NCBI RefSeq assembly: GCF_025660475.1
Contig: NZ_JAOUSF010000001.1
Span: forward strand, 1-64,000
Reading direction: 5' to 3'
From: Perspicuibacillus lycopersici
GTDB taxonomy: Bacteria > Bacillota > Bacilli > Bacillales > Caldibacillaceae
Length of the DNA stretch: 64,000 bases
Shown: in pieces, positions 17,550-28,035 of the stretch
Layout of the letters: the number at the start of each line of letters is the position of its first letter
Numbering within the stretch: position 1 is the first letter of the stretch
Notes under the pieces: generated by a model
What the model saw: only the letters and a program-made list of their open reading frames with translations
Told to the model about the DNA's origin: nothing
Databases searched by the model: none
Position numbers and translations under genes: made by a program

Positions 17550-18257
17550 TTAAAAACCATTAAACCCTCCGAAAAGCGGACTGAGCCATTGGATAATTAA
17601 CGACATCCAATCAAAAAATAATAAAATACCAATTCCAATCATGAATATACCACCGATTCTCATGATTTTCAAACTGTGCTTACGAATCCACTGCATATTC
17701 CCAATAAAGAAGGATAAAATGAGAAACGGTATAGCAAAGCCTAATACATACGCAATCATATAAAGCATGCCCGCTCCAGGATTTGTTGCAGCAAGTGTAA
17801 TAACCGCGGCCAAAATAGGACCCATACATGGTGTCCATCCAGCAGCAAACGCTAAACCAATCAATACCGAACCAAGGTAACCACTTGGACGATTTTTAAA
17901 CTCGAACCGCCGTTCTTTCATGAAAAACTCTGATTTTATTATACCAACTGTAATTAAACCAAAAAAAATGATAAATATTGCCCCGATTTGCCGAATGAGA
18001 TCCATATTTCGATAAAATAATTGACCAATAAAAGATGTACCAAAGCCAAGTACGATGAACACGATAGAAAAACCTAACAAAAAGAACAAAGTATGTAGTA
18101 AGCTTCTCTTTTTCAGTAAAATGTTCTCTTCTTTTATTTCTCCAACACTCATACCAGTTATATACGATAAAAATGCAGGATATAGGGGCAAACAGCAAGG
18201 TGAGATAAAACTCAAAAACCCTGCACCAAAAGCCAAAAAGATATTTACATCTGCCAC
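17550..18257 (-). CDS. ccdA: Cytochrome c biogenesis protein CcdA (thiol-disulfide carrier)
   Basis: About 235 residues and six membrane helices of the DsbD/CcdA family, which moves reducing equivalents from cytosolic thioredoxin to extracytoplasmic thiols for cytochrome c maturation and, in Bacillus, endospore synthesis. The two redox cysteines are visible in [17 protein letters not shown] near the N-terminus and in [15 protein letters not shown] in helix 4. GTG at 18257 is preferred because GGGAGG is seven bases upstream and the resulting 235 residues match B. subtilis CcdA; ATG 18263 abuts the ribosome site. ccdC follows after about 85 bases. Confidence 0.92.
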   Translation of the reverse strand: MADVNIFLAFGAGFLSFISPCCLPLYPAFLSYITGMSVGEIKEENILLKKRSLLHTLFFLLGFSIVFIVLGFGTSFIGQLFYRNMDLIRQIGAIFIIFFGLITVGIIKSEFFMKERRFEFKNRPSGYLGSVLIGLAFAAGWTPCMGPILAAVITLAATNPGAGMLYMIAYVLGFAIPFLILSFFIGNMQWIRKHSLKIMRIGGIFMIGIGILLFFDWMSLIIQWLSPLFGGFNGF

Positions 18258-18401
18258 TTTCATCCCTCCCAAACCCCTTAAGATTTTTCGCTATTTTTAA
18301 TTGTACCAAATGATTGTTCATTGTACTATTGAAACCATTTGTGAAGTTTTTGTGTCATTAGGTTACTATAATACGGTTATGTAAACAAAATGTTTAAAAA
18401 C

Positions 18402-18430
18402 GCACCTATTTCTAGTCTTGAAATAGGTGC
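18402..18430 (-). terminator. Terminator of the ABC exporter operon
   Basis: GCACCTATTTC (18402-18412) pairs perfectly with GAAATAGGTGC (18420-18430). On the minus strand GTTTTTAAAC follows, about 25 bases after the stop of the second exporter gene. Confidence 0.85.
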
Positions 18431-18451
18431 AAACGAAAACCTTTTTATCAT

Positions 18452-20254
18452 TTATTGATGAATAACAACATCTTCAATTGTTTCCCGTAAACCATTTTGC
18501 AATAAATACATCTTATAATACAAGCCTTTTTTCGCTAGCAATTCCTGATGTGTACCACGTTCGACAATTTCTCCTTTATGAAGAACCAAAATTAAGTTGG
18601 CATCCTGAATGGTAGATAAACGATGGGCAATCGCAATCGTAGTTCTTCCCTTCCGCATTTTTGCTAATGCGGTTTGAATTAATTCTTCTGTTTCGGTATC
18701 GATATTTGCTGTTGCTTCATCCAAAATCAATATTTTCGGATTCATCGCCATTGTTCTTGCGAATGCAATTAATTGCCGTTGACCACTCGAAAACGTGGAT
18801 CCACGTTCCGTAACCTGTTGCTCATAGCCATCTGGTAGTTTTTCGATAAATGGATGGGCCTGCACAAATTTTGCAGCCTCTATTATCGTTTCATCGGTTA
18901 TTTCATCATTGTGCAATCGAATATTGTCTTTTATCGTTCCGTAAAATAAGAATGGATCCTGTAAAACGAGTCCCATTTTTTTTCGTAATTCATCCATCGT
19001 ATACTGTTTAATTGACTTCCCATCCATTAAAATATCACCACGATTATACTCATAAAAACGCATTAATAAATTGATAATGGAACTTTTTCCACTTCCAGTA
19101 TGCCCAACTAATGCAACAGTTTCTCCCGGATATGCGGTAAAGGAAATATTTTTTAAAACATCTTGTTTTCCATCATATGAAAACGATAGATTTTTAAACT
19201 CTATTTTCCCATCAATTATTTTCGCATCCTTATGGTTTTCTTGACTTGGTGCTATTTCCGTTTCATCTAATAATATAAATACACGGGATGCCGAGACAAT
19301 CGCTTGTTGAAAAAAGCTTAATTGCTGCATCACATTATTTACCGGTTCAAAAAATCGATTTAAATAATTTACAAAAGCAAAAAGTACACCTAGCTCTACT
19401 GCTGTTTGCATAGAAGTAATTCCAAAAAATCCTAACACAATAATGACAGCTAGTATATACACTAAATCAACCGCAGGTCGTAAAAGTAACCCATCTACTT
19501 TAATATTACGCATTCCTGCCTGATAATGCCCTTCATTGATTTCACCAAATTCCCGTCTCATGCGTTCTTCTTGACGGAAAACTTGAATAATTCCCATACC
19601 TTGTAATGATTCATTTAGCTTCGCATTTAATCCACTCAAACGTTCACGCATATCCTGATAAAATTTCGAGCTAATTTTCCGATACAAACGAATAATAAAA
19701 TATAAAATTGGTAAAAACAGCAAGCAAAATGCGGCAAGCTTCACATTTAATGTAAACATTGCGATGAAAATACCAACGAACATAAAGGCACTTTGGATAA
19801 ATACCGCTAAAACACTAACGAACATATCTTTAATTGCTTCCGTATCATTCGTCACGCGGGAAACAATTCCACCATTTGGCGTTTTGTCAAAATATTTCAT
19901 TCCAAGAGCTTGAACCTTACTAAAAACATCAATCCGCATTTGCTGAATGATTTTTAATGCTATCGTTTGAAACTTCACGGATTGAAAATACATGATAAAA
20001 GTATTCGCAATTTGTATAAACAAATAGGTAACGGCTAAAATGATAATCGGTGTCATCTCAAAATTTCTTGGTGTTACATGATCATCGATGAAAATCTTTA
20101 CTAAAATGGGACCAACTACTTCTCCTACAGTTGCCAATGCTAATAGGAAAAATGCGAAAAACATCGGTCGAATATATGGCTTCGCATAGTTTAGCAGCCG
20201 GAATAGAACAAGTCGTTGTTCTTTAGAGCTCATCACTTTTGATTCTTTATCCAT
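18452..20254 (-). CDS. ABC exporter half-transporter, BmrD (YheH)-like
   Basis: 600-residue fusion of a six-helix membrane domain (about 30-320) and an ATPase domain. ATPase motifs are GHTGSGKSS (Walker A, about 385), LQDPFLF (Q-loop), FSSGQRQLIAFAR in place of the LSGGQ signature, ILILDEATANIDTE (canonical Walker B with catalytic Glu) and an IAHRLST switch. The degenerate signature together with the partner's degenerate Walker B is the asymmetric arrangement of heterodimeric multidrug exporters such as BmrCD. It lacks the long extracellular insertion of B. subtilis BmrD. ATG 20254 is two bases past the partner's stop, with GGAGGG inside the partner's last codons, so the two are translationally coupled. 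The substrate is unknown. Confidence 0.9.
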   Translation of the reverse strand: MDKESKVMSSKEQRLVLFRLLNYAKPYIRPMFFAFFLLALATVGEVVGPILVKIFIDDHVTPRNFEMTPIIILAVTYLFIQIANTFIMYFQSVKFQTIALKIIQQMRIDVFSKVQALGMKYFDKTPNGGIVSRVTNDTEAIKDMFVSVLAVFIQSAFMFVGIFIAMFTLNVKLAAFCLLFLPILYFIIRLYRKISSKFYQDMRERLSGLNAKLNESLQGMGIIQVFRQEERMRREFGEINEGHYQAGMRNIKVDGLLLRPAVDLVYILAVIIVLGFFGITSMQTAVELGVLFAFVNYLNRFFEPVNNVMQQLSFFQQAIVSASRVFILLDETEIAPSQENHKDAKIIDGKIEFKNLSFSYDGKQDVLKNISFTAYPGETVALVGHTGSGKSSIINLLMRFYEYNRGDILMDGKSIKQYTMDELRKKMGLVLQDPFLFYGTIKDNIRLHNDEITDETIIEAAKFVQAHPFIEKLPDGYEQQVTERGSTFSSGQRQLIAFARTMAMNPKILILDEATANIDTETEELIQTALAKMRKGRTTIAIAHRLSTIQDANLILVLHKGEIVERGTHQELLAKKGLYYKMYLLQNGLRETIEDVVIHQ

Positions 20255-20256
20255 AT

Positions 20257-22005
20257 TTACCCTCCATGTTCCACAAGCGATTCAAGTTGTTGATGAAGAT
20301 ACATATCCTTATACCAACCTTCTTCATTCATAAGTTCCTCGTGCATACCTTTTTGAACGATTTTCCCTTCATCTAACACAAGGATTATATCGGCATGCTG
20401 GATTGCGCTCAATCGGTGAGAAGTAATAATGGTTGTTTTCCCTTCCCGATTATTACGTAAAGCAGATAAAATCATCTCTTCTGTTTTTGCGTCAACAGCT
20501 GATAAGGAATCATCTAAAATTAATATTTCTGGGTTCAACAGAACGGCTCGCGCAATGGAGATACGTTGTTTTTGTCCACCGGATAAACTAACTCCTCGCT
20601 CGCCGACAATGGTTTGGTAGCCCTCGGTAAAATTAAGTATGTCCTCATGAATATTGGCAATTTCTGCAGCTGTTTCAATTTCAGATAAACTAGCATCTGC
20701 TTTTGCAAATGCAATATTTTCTTTAATAGAAGTAGAAAATAAAAAATGATCTTGCGGAACATAGCCAAACGCTCTTCGAAACGCATCTAGCTTATACTCA
20801 TGAATCGGAATTCCACCAATCCGAATTTCCCCTTTATATCCTTCGAATTCACGAATGAGCAGTTTTAATAATGTTGTTTTTCCTGCCCCTGTTTTTCCTA
20901 CAATTCCTAACGTTTTTCCTTGAGCAAGCGCAAAATTAATATTTTGTAAAACAGCTGTATTTTCGTTAGGATATGTGAATATTTGAATTTTATAGTCAAT
21001 TTCCCCACTTGGCACTTGGTCCACACCAGTGGAAGTATCTTCAATATCAACTTTTTCATTCAATAATGTAGAAACCCTACCATAGGATGCCCTGCCACGT
21101 TCAACAATGTTAAATAACCAACCAAATGCTAGCATTGGCCAAATTAGTAACCCAAGATAAGTATTAAAGGAAATTAATTGACCAATCGTCATACTCCCAT
21201 TTACGACAAAATATGCCCCAAAGCCGATGGATAAGAAAAAGGAAAGCCCTACAACAGCTGATATAGTTGGATCATATAATGCATCGATTTTTGCTACTGC
21301 AATATTTTTTTGAACAACATCATCCGATTGCTTCCGAAACTCTTCGATGTCTTCTTTTTCCTGTCCAAAGGTTTTAATAACTTTTATACCTGATATACTT
21401 TCTTGTGTTTTATCATTTAAGGAAGAAAAAGCTTCCTGTGCTAAACGAAAACGGTGATGAAGCTTTGTTCCATACCAGTTTGTTAATATAGCAATAATAG
21501 GCATTGGCAATAATGCAATTATTGTTAATTTCCAGCTGATCGTAAAAGCCATTGCTAAAATTACGGAGCCTCCGGTCGCTAATGAATCTACTAATGTTAA
21601 AACACCAGAACCTGCTGTTTGTTGAATTGCTTGTATATCATTTGTGGCATGAGCCATTAGATCCCCAATTCGTTTTCTTTGATAAAACGAAGAAGACATT
21701 TTAGTAAAATGATCATATAATTTCGTTCTTAATAATCGAGACAATTTCACGGAAGAACCAAAGATACATATTCTCCAATAATAACGGAAAATGTACATAA
21801 AAAATCCAGATCCGATAATGACCGCCGTCCATATTCCTAATTTAGACCATGTTAATGTCTGGTTGCCAATTTCATCTGCAACAATACCAATTACTTTAGG
21901 CGGTACTAATTGGAGAGCAGCCACTAATAATAAAAGTAAAATACCTAATAAATAAGACTTTCTCTCCTGTTTAAAAAACCAAGCTAAATCTCGAAATACC
22001 TTCAT
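20257..22005 (-). CDS. ABC exporter half-transporter, BmrC (YheI)-like
   Basis: 582-residue half-transporter and first gene of the exporter pair. The N-terminal membrane domain (about 15-310) includes RIGDLMAHATNDIQA, typical of YheI-type proteins. The ATPase domain has GKTGAGKTT (Walker A), VPQDHFLF (Q-loop), a canonical LSGGQKQRISIARA signature and ILILDDSLSAVD, where Asp replaces the catalytic Glu of Walker B. The Asp marks this subunit as donor of the non-hydrolytic site, as in BmrC. ATG 22005 follows GGGGGA. No leader-peptide attenuator like bmrB was recognised in the 280 bases upstream. A multidrug or lipid substrate is inferred only. Confidence 0.9.
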   Translation of the reverse strand: MKVFRDLAWFFKQERKSYLLGILLLLLVAALQLVPPKVIGIVADEIGNQTLTWSKLGIWTAVIIGSGFFMYIFRYYWRICIFGSSVKLSRLLRTKLYDHFTKMSSSFYQRKRIGDLMAHATNDIQAIQQTAGSGVLTLVDSLATGGSVILAMAFTISWKLTIIALLPMPIIAILTNWYGTKLHHRFRLAQEAFSSLNDKTQESISGIKVIKTFGQEKEDIEEFRKQSDDVVQKNIAVAKIDALYDPTISAVVGLSFFLSIGFGAYFVVNGSMTIGQLISFNTYLGLLIWPMLAFGWLFNIVERGRASYGRVSTLLNEKVDIEDTSTGVDQVPSGEIDYKIQIFTYPNENTAVLQNINFALAQGKTLGIVGKTGAGKTTLLKLLIREFEGYKGEIRIGGIPIHEYKLDAFRRAFGYVPQDHFLFSTSIKENIAFAKADASLSEIETAAEIANIHEDILNFTEGYQTIVGERGVSLSGGQKQRISIARAVLLNPEILILDDSLSAVDAKTEEMILSALRNNREGKTTIITSHRLSAIQHADIILVLDEGKIVQKGMHEELMNEEGWYKDMYLHQQLESLVEHGG

Positions 22006-22161
22006 CTCTATCCCCCGTATGTCCTATTTTTCTTGACTTTTCCTTCTCTATTTATTGTTTTATCTACAATCGTTTGAAAAAACATCCTTTTTAGTTTACC
22101 AAACTTTTATATTATAGGAAAGATTTATTTAATTTGCATTTTGTGAATTTAATAAACTAAA

Positions 22162-22209
22162 AAAAAAACTATCCATTCCTTGAGTTATTCAAGATAGGAT
22201 AGTTTTTTT
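22162..22209. terminator. Terminator downstream of yneF
   Basis: AAACTATCC pairs with GGATAGTTT, and an inner CTTGA/TCAAG stem stacks on it. Runs of seven or more T follow on either strand. On the minus strand it lies about 85 bases after the yneF stop. Confidence 0.8.
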
Positions 22210-22294
22210 GCTTTTAGATACTTCCTTATTCCATTAATTGTGATGGTCATCTATATTCGATTAATAAGGAAAATCTCCATATGCTTCAACCTTA

Positions 22295-22513
22295 TTATTT
22301 GTCGTACTGTTTGTTCATCGCATTCATCATTTGATTGATTTTCTTTTGAGATGGTTTCATACCCATTTGCATCATCATGACACGAATCATTTGTTCATTA
22401 ATAGGTGGATTTTTCTTCAAGTAATCCATCATATATTTGCGTGCTAGGAAAAATCCTAGGGCAACTCCAGCGATTAACGCTACGACAATTAGTAAATATC
22501 CCCACCAAGGCAT
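22295..22513 (-). CDS. yneF: UPF0154 protein YneF
   Basis: 72-residue protein with one N-terminal membrane helix (about 5-24, including [17 protein letters not shown]) and a basic, Met-rich cytosolic tail with [19 protein letters not shown] and [13 protein letters not shown]. These are the diagnostic segments of the UPF0154/YneF family, widespread in Firmicutes and of unknown function. Its place between sirA and the ccd genes matches B. subtilis. It reads from an ATG after GGAGG. Confidence 0.92.
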   Translation of the reverse strand: MPWWGYLLIVVALIAGVALGFFLARKYMMDYLKKNPPINEQMIRVMMMQMGMKPSQKKINQMMNAMNKQYDK

Positions 22514-22632
22514 TGATAAATCCTCCTTCTTGTTGTCTATTTAACAGTGTACTAAACGAACGCTATTTTTACAATATATTCATCAATAATTTATCAATTT
22601 TATTTCTAATATTACATTCTTTTTTCCGCTCA

Positions 22633-23067
22633 TTAAACAAATTTTCTTTCTCTTAATGGCTTGACCCAACCATACCGTTCATTTTTTAAATCAAGAGCCA
22701 AAATATTATACTCTGTGCTACGTAAAACTTCCATAAAATACATTTCGGAGTCAATACTTCCTGTTGATTCAATAGTTAGATGTCTTTCATTTATCTTTAA
22801 TCTGGCAGTTCCCCTTTTATTTTCAATGGAATAGACACCTTTCTTTATAAAAAAATCATTTCTTGTTTGTAAATGCTGCATAATGTGGGTGTGAATGCGT
22901 AATGTCGGGATTGGTTTCGTTATATAGTTTATTTGTTTCAGCAAAATTTCTTGTTGCTGTGCTCTCGATTCCACACATTCTTTAAACAAATTGAAAAACA
23001 TCCGCTCTCTTCCATAATAATAGTTTGCAAACAAATCATCGATTATATACATCTCACATTGCCGCAC
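22633..23067 (-). CDS. sirA: Sporulation inhibitor of replication SirA (YneE)
   Basis: About 144 residues. SirA binds domain I of DnaA and blocks new replication initiation when Spo0A is active. Family features visible are YIIDDLFANYYYGRERMFFN near the N-terminus, QINYITKPIPTLRIH in the middle and LDLKNERYGWVKPLRERKFV at the C-terminus, close to B. subtilis SirA (148 residues). The start is put at GTG 23067, seven bases after GGGGAG, because this aligns the N-terminus with the family; an open frame extends upstream to 23130. It is next to yneF as in B. subtilis. Spo0A control is expected from the family, but no Spo0A box was identified. Confidence 0.88.
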   Translation of the reverse strand: MRQCEMYIIDDLFANYYYGRERMFFNLFKECVESRAQQQEILLKQINYITKPIPTLRIHTHIMQHLQTRNDFFIKKGVYSIENKRGTARLKINERHLTIESTGSIDSEMYFMEVLRSTEYNILALDLKNERYGWVKPLRERKFV

Positions 23068-23423
23068 ATTTTTTCTCCCCTTTATCCTATCGTATCCTTT
23101 TCTCATATTCTCGTTCCACAAAAATATCACTACTACTATTGTATATGAAAGATAATATAAAATATGTCATATTTTAGCGAATTATTTGTCTGTTTTTGTC
23201 ATATTATTGTCTTTCTATTAAAAATTATTCCTTTTTCCTTTAACTATCGATATAGGATTAGGTGATGTGTAGATTATGATAGGGTTTGTTAAATACATAC
23301 GACAGTGATTTTATACTAAACAGAGAATTTTATTTATACAAAGCTGGAGTTTATTTTTTAATAAAGCAAAAGGCAAACACCATATAGTTATGGTGTTTGC
23401 CTTTTATTAATCAATTGCTAAGT
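23068..23423. other. Intergenic region sirA / tkt
   Basis: 356 AT-rich bases between tkt and sirA, both on the minus strand. It contains the strong tkt terminator at 23368-23405 and presumably the sirA promoter. No other gene or RNA was recognised. Confidence 0.55.
23368..23405 (-). terminator. Terminator of tkt
   Basis: A 17-base-pair perfect stem with a 4-base loop: AAAAGGCAAACACCATA (23368-23384) pairs with the sequence 23389-23405. It begins about 20 bases after the tkt stop. Confidence 0.92.
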
Positions 23424-25424
23424 TTATAGTAATTTTTTTAAACGAGCTACTACATTTTCTACAGAGAAACCAAATTCCTTCATAATCAATTCACCAGGAG
23501 CAGATGCACCGAAACGATCGATTGCGATAATGTCACCTTCGTCACCAGTATATCTTTCCCAGCCAAGGGAAGCACCCATTTCAATAGCAAGACGCTTCTT
23601 AACGGATTTAGGAATTACAGATTCCTTATATTCTTTTGATTGTTTTTCAAAACGATCCCAAGATGGCATGCTAACAACTGCTACATCAATTCCTTCAGCT
23701 GCTAATTGTTTTTGCGCATCTACTGCAAGATGAACTTCTGAGCCAGACGCTAGTAGTAATGCAGCAGGTGTCGATGATTTTGCAGGTGATACAGTGTAAG
23801 CACCTTTTGATACACCTTCATACGCATTTTTATCTGTATCTTCAAGCGTAGGTAAATTTTGTCTTGTTAATACTAATGCAGTTGGAGTATTTTTAGATTC
23901 TAACGCAAGCTTCCAAGCTGCAGCAGTTTCATTACCGTCCGCAGGGCGGATAATCGATAGATTTGGCATTGCTCGTAATGATGCTAATTGCTCCACTGGC
24001 TCATGGGTTGGCCCATCCTCACCAACAGCAATACTATCATGTGTGAATACATATGTTACAGGTAGTCCCATAAGTGCAGCTAAGCGAATCGCAGGTCGTA
24101 AGTAATCAGAGAATACAAAGAATGTTCCACCAAATACTTTAAGTCCACCATGTAATGCCATACCATTCAATGCAGCACCCATTGCAAATTCACGAACACC
24201 AAACCAAATGTTACGTCCATCATAGGAACTTGGTAAGAAGTCACTTGTTCCTTTAATAGTGGTTTTGTTTGATCCAGCTAAATCTGCAGATCCACCAAAG
24301 AATGATGGAACATTTTTAGCAATTGCATTTAAAACTTCCCCTGATGAAGCACGACTTGCTAAACTGCTGCCTGTTTGATAAACAGGAATATCTTTATCCC
24401 AATTTTCAGGTAGTTCACCTTTAATCGCTAACTGTAATTGCTTCCCTAATTCAGGGTATGCCTCACGATAGGATTCGAATAATTGATTCCATTCTTCTTC
24501 CACTTTTGCTCCACGTTCTGCAACTTGTGTTCGGAAATGATTATATACTTCTTCTGGAACATAAAAGTCTTCTTCAAATGTCCAGTTATAAAATTCTTTC
24601 GTTAGTTTTAGTTCTTCTGCTCCTAGTGGTGCACCGTGAACATCAGATTTTCCTGATTTATTTGGAGAACCGTATCCAATAACTGTACGAACTTCAATTA
24701 ATGTTGGTCTATCTAAATCTAATCTTGCTTCTTCGAGTGCTTTTGCAATTTCTTGTAGATTATTTCCATCTTCTACACGAAGATATTGCCAGCCATATGC
24801 TTTAAAGCGCCCTTCCACACTTTCCGTAAATGCTTGATCTAAGTCACCATCCAATGAAATATCATTAGAATCATACATAACAATTAAACGACCTAATTTC
24901 AAATGTGCTGCAAGTGATGCTGCCTCTGCAGAAACACCTTCCATTAAATCTCCATCACCGCATATAGAATATGTATAGTGGTTTACAAGTTCATAATTTG
25001 CTTTATTGTATACAGCAGCTAAATGTCGTTCAGCCATTGCCATACCAACACCCATTGCAATCCCTTGTCCAAGTGGACCAGTTGTTGCATCTACACCAGG
25101 AGTGTGCCCAAATTCTGGATGACCAGGTGTTTTGCTTCCCCATTGACGAAAGCTTTTAATATCATCAATTGAAACATCATAGCCTGATAAATGAAGTAAG
25201 CTATACAATAACATAGAACCATGTCCCGCTGATAATACAAAACGATCACGGTTAAACCATGTAGGATTTTTTGGGTTATGATTCATATATTTTGTCCAAA
25301 GTGTATAAGCCATAGGAGCACTACCCATTGGCATACCCGGATGTCCAGAGTTTGCTTTTTCAATTGCATCAATCGATAATGTACGAATGGATGTAATTGA
25401 TAATTGATCTAATTGTTCAGTCAT
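23424..25424 (-). CDS. tkt: Transketolase
   Basis: 666-residue thiamine diphosphate enzyme of the pentose phosphate pathway that transfers two-carbon units between sugar phosphates. Visible signatures are [17 protein letters not shown] (N-terminal transketolase signature, about 25-41), [17 protein letters not shown] with a downstream ND (diphosphate and Mg binding, about 153-185) and [17 protein letters not shown] (pyrimidine domain, about 465). The start is ATG 25424, about eight bases after AAAGGAA; the upstream ATG at 25433 is too close to the ribosome site. Order lexA-yneA-yneB-ynzC-tkt-sirA-yneF matches B. subtilis. Confidence 0.96.
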   Translation of the reverse strand: MTEQLDQLSITSIRTLSIDAIEKANSGHPGMPMGSAPMAYTLWTKYMNHNPKNPTWFNRDRFVLSAGHGSMLLYSLLHLSGYDVSIDDIKSFRQWGSKTPGHPEFGHTPGVDATTGPLGQGIAMGVGMAMAERHLAAVYNKANYELVNHYTYSICGDGDLMEGVSAEAASLAAHLKLGRLIVMYDSNDISLDGDLDQAFTESVEGRFKAYGWQYLRVEDGNNLQEIAKALEEARLDLDRPTLIEVRTVIGYGSPNKSGKSDVHGAPLGAEELKLTKEFYNWTFEEDFYVPEEVYNHFRTQVAERGAKVEEEWNQLFESYREAYPELGKQLQLAIKGELPENWDKDIPVYQTGSSLASRASSGEVLNAIAKNVPSFFGGSADLAGSNKTTIKGTSDFLPSSYDGRNIWFGVREFAMGAALNGMALHGGLKVFGGTFFVFSDYLRPAIRLAALMGLPVTYVFTHDSIAVGEDGPTHEPVEQLASLRAMPNLSIIRPADGNETAAAWKLALESKNTPTALVLTRQNLPTLEDTDKNAYEGVSKGAYTVSPAKSSTPAALLLASGSEVHLAVDAQKQLAAEGIDVAVVSMPSWDRFEKQSKEYKESVIPKSVKKRLAIEMGASLGWERYTGDEGDIIAIDRFGASAPGELIMKEFGFSVENVVARLKKLL

Positions 25425-25618
25425 AAAATCCATTCCTTTCCAGAAATTTATTACCCAAGTATAGTTTATATTTATTTGTATGGAAACACAACAAAAAACA
25501 TTGGCCGTTAGAACTAGTCAGATGATACCGACTTCGTAATTTTTGATTTACATATAAGACTAACGAATGATTTTTTTCAACAGTAGCTCCGTATCGAGCA
25601 TTGCCATCACGATAGCTT

Positions 25619-25852
25619 TTAATGTAATTTCTTTCTAGCCTTCACCTGTTTTAGTTTATCCGGTGTAACATCATTTCCATTTGGATCAACAATTGTAACA
25701 TTTTCAATTGTATTTTTCATCGTTTTTCGAAACGCTTGTAAATACTCACTTCGCAATTTTGATTGTTCCTTTGATTCTTCAATTGTTAATCCTTCTCGTT
25801 TCTTTTTTGCTGCAAGTTCATTAATTCTTGCTAGTTTTTCACTAGATAACAT
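25619..25852 (-). CDS. ynzC: UPF0291 (DUF896) protein YnzC
   Basis: 77-residue helical protein with LARINELAAKKKREGLT and EYLQAFRKTMKNTIENVTIV, then DPNGNDVTPDKLK. These blocks and the length match B. subtilis YnzC, a two-helix protein of unknown function encoded in the LexA-controlled yneA-yneB-ynzC unit. ATG 25852 is nine bases after AAGGAG; an in-frame ATG at 25870 overlaps that site. It lies about 190 bases after yneB without an obvious terminator between. Confidence 0.9.
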   Translation of the reverse strand: MLSSEKLARINELAAKKKREGLTIEESKEQSKLRSEYLQAFRKTMKNTIENVTIVDPNGNDVTPDKLKQVKARKKLH

Positions 25853-26042
25853 GTAATATTGCTCCTTCATATAGTAATGACAATAAAGTCATGTCAATTA
25901 TAGTATTACCCTAACGCTGAAAAACATTGACTGGAATTTATCGTACTAGAAAATGATTTGGAGGGCAACCATTTCGCATTCTTTCAAGGTATAAAAGGAA
26001 GAGGAAATATAGGGGATATAACTTTTTATACTAATTTTTTTA

Positions 26043-26729
<687 letters not shown>

Positions 26730-26762
26730 TTAAATTTGTTCTTTATATCCCTAGTAAAATTG

Positions 26763-26939
26763 TTATTCCTCTATATTTGAATACTCATATACATATTGAG
26801 CATCATCTATTGTACCAGATTCTTCAACACTATTTGCATTTTGCGTAAGTGCATTAATATAAATGAGTCCACATACTAAAGTAATTACTAGTAATAAAAT
26901 TACATAAGAATATTTTTCCCAAATTTTTTGAATAACCAT
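26763..26939 (-). CDS. YneA-position SOS membrane peptide lacking a LysM domain
   Basis: 58-residue protein: a short basic N-terminus, one membrane helix (about residues 11-29, YVILLLVITLVCGLIYI) and an acidic, Tyr-rich external tail of about 29 residues. Its position and divergence from lexA match yneA, the SOS-induced cell-division suppressor, and the topology agrees, but B. subtilis YneA is about 103 residues with a LysM domain after the helix and that domain is missing. Either a shortened functional analogue or an unrelated gene is possible. ATG 26939 follows GAGGTGG. Several LexA-type dyads lie just upstream, so SOS induction is likely. Confidence 0.7.
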   Translation of the reverse strand: MVIQKIWEKYSYVILLLVITLVCGLIYINALTQNANSVEESGTIDDAQYVYEYSNIEE

Positions 26940-26955
26940 TTTATCCACCTCATAT

Positions 26956-27006
26956 CGAATATTTGTTCGCTAATCATATAATAAACCGAACATGCATTTG
27001 TGTCAA
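26956..27006 (-). promoter_or_regulatory. SOS promoter of the yneA-like/yneB/ynzC unit
   Basis: On the minus strand TTGACA (27001-27006) and TATTAT (26978-26983) are 17 bases apart. A degenerate dyad CGAACATGCATTTG (26987-27000) fills the spacer, and CGAATATTTGTTCG (26956-26969), one mismatch from CGAAC-N4-GTTCG, lies between the -10 and the start codon. This is the expected layout for tight LexA repression. Confidence 0.85.
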
Positions 27007-27015
27007 CGGTTTTTT

Positions 27016-27055
27016 CGAACTTATGTTTGTAAATGTTTTACGAACATGCTATACT
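27016..27055 (+). promoter_or_regulatory. lexA promoter with LexA box (autoregulation)
   Basis: CGAACTTATGTTTG (27016-27029) is a LexA dyad with one mismatch and overlaps the probable -35 TTGTAA (27027-27032); TATACT (27050-27055) is the -10 at 17-base spacing. A further half-site, CGAAC, occurs at 27041-27045. Autorepression is the established pattern for lexA. Confidence 0.8.
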
Positions 27056-27084
27056 AGTAAAAAATATGTCGTGAGGTGCAAATT

Positions 27085-27705
27085 ATGACTAAATTATCTA
27101 CCCGACAACAGGAAATTTTAAATTTTATTAAAAAAGAAGTAAGAGAAAAAGGTTATCCACCTTCCGTAAGAGAAATCGGGGAAGCTGTTGGTTTATCTTC
27201 TAGCTCCACCGTTCACGGCCATTTAGCTAGATTAGAAAGCAAAGGATTAATTAGAAGAGATCCTACTAAACCTAGAGCAATTGAAGTACTAGATAGTGAG
27301 AGAGAAGAAAATATTACGGTTTCCTATAGAAACGTACCGATCGTAGGAAAAGTAACTGCTGGTCTACCAATTACTGCTGTGGAAAATATCGATGAGTATT
27401 TTCCACTACCAGAAAGACTTGCACCTAGCTCGGATACGGTATTTATGCTAGAAATCATGGGTGAAAGTATGATTGAAGCTGGAATATTGGACGGAGATTA
27501 TGTTATTGTTAAACAGCAGAGTACTGCGGATAACGGAGATATTGTTGTTGCAATGACAGAAGAAGATGAAGCAACAGTTAAACGCTTTTATAAGGAAAAA
27601 AATCACATACGTTTACAGCCAGAAAATGCAACAATGGAACCAATTATTGTTTCCAATGTTTCCATCCTTGGTAAAGTGATAGGGTTGTATCGTCAAATCT
27701 ATTAA
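27085..27705 (+). CDS. lexA: LexA repressor
   Basis: 206-residue SOS repressor. The winged-helix N-terminus contains [19 protein letters not shown] and the C-terminus is an S24-type self-cleaving peptidase. The Ala-Gly cleavage site is visible at about residues 92-93 in KVTAGLPI, the catalytic Ser in MGESMI (about 128) and the catalytic Lys in ATVKRF (about 166), matching B. subtilis Ser127/Lys165. ATG 27085 is after GTGAGGTG; the GTG at 27076 overlaps the ribosome site. It is divergent from the yneA-like gene across a cluster of LexA boxes and ends in its own terminator. Confidence 0.97.
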   Translation: MTKLSTRQQEILNFIKKEVREKGYPPSVREIGEAVGLSSSSTVHGHLARLESKGLIRRDPTKPRAIEVLDSEREENITVSYRNVPIVGKVTAGLPITAVENIDEYFPLPERLAPSSDTVFMLEIMGESMIEAGILDGDYVIVKQQSTADNGDIVVAMTEEDEATVKRFYKEKNHIRLQPENATMEPIIVSNVSILGKVIGLYRQIY

Positions 27706-28035
27706 TACATATATAAATAAACACATGCGACGTATTACAAACCCCCTAGAATAATCTTTAGGGGGTTTCTTTATACGCTATCTACTTTTTTATTGTAAAA
27801 TTATTCTAGTAAATTATAAAAAAGCTCACTGTAAACTATACAGTGAGTCCAAAGAGGGTAATGATTTGAAATATCATTGCAAGAACTAGGAGGTTGATTC
27901 GTTCTTATTTCAAGATAATTTCAATGAACATTTCTCTTTAATTATAACTTATTATTTATAATTAAAAATAAATTCCTGGTAAAACAATATATTCTAAAAA
28001 TATTACTATTTTTTTATTAAAAGGAGGTGTTTCTA
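27706..28035. other. Intergenic region lexA / signalling regulator
   Basis: About 330 bases. It contains the lexA terminator and two dyads: CTCACTGTA/TACAGTGAG (27825-27847) and AATGAT/ATCATT (27860-27878), neither followed by a T run, so they could be operators or leader hairpins for the regulator gene downstream. AGGAGG near 27889 has no open reading frame of useful length after it. The last 100 bases are extremely AT-rich, with the regulator ribosome site AAGGAGG at 28021-28027. Confidence 0.55.
27739..27768 (+). terminator. Terminator of lexA
   Basis: AAACCCCCTA (27739-27748) pairs with TAGGGGGTTT (27759-27768), followed by CTTTAT. Confidence 0.85.
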
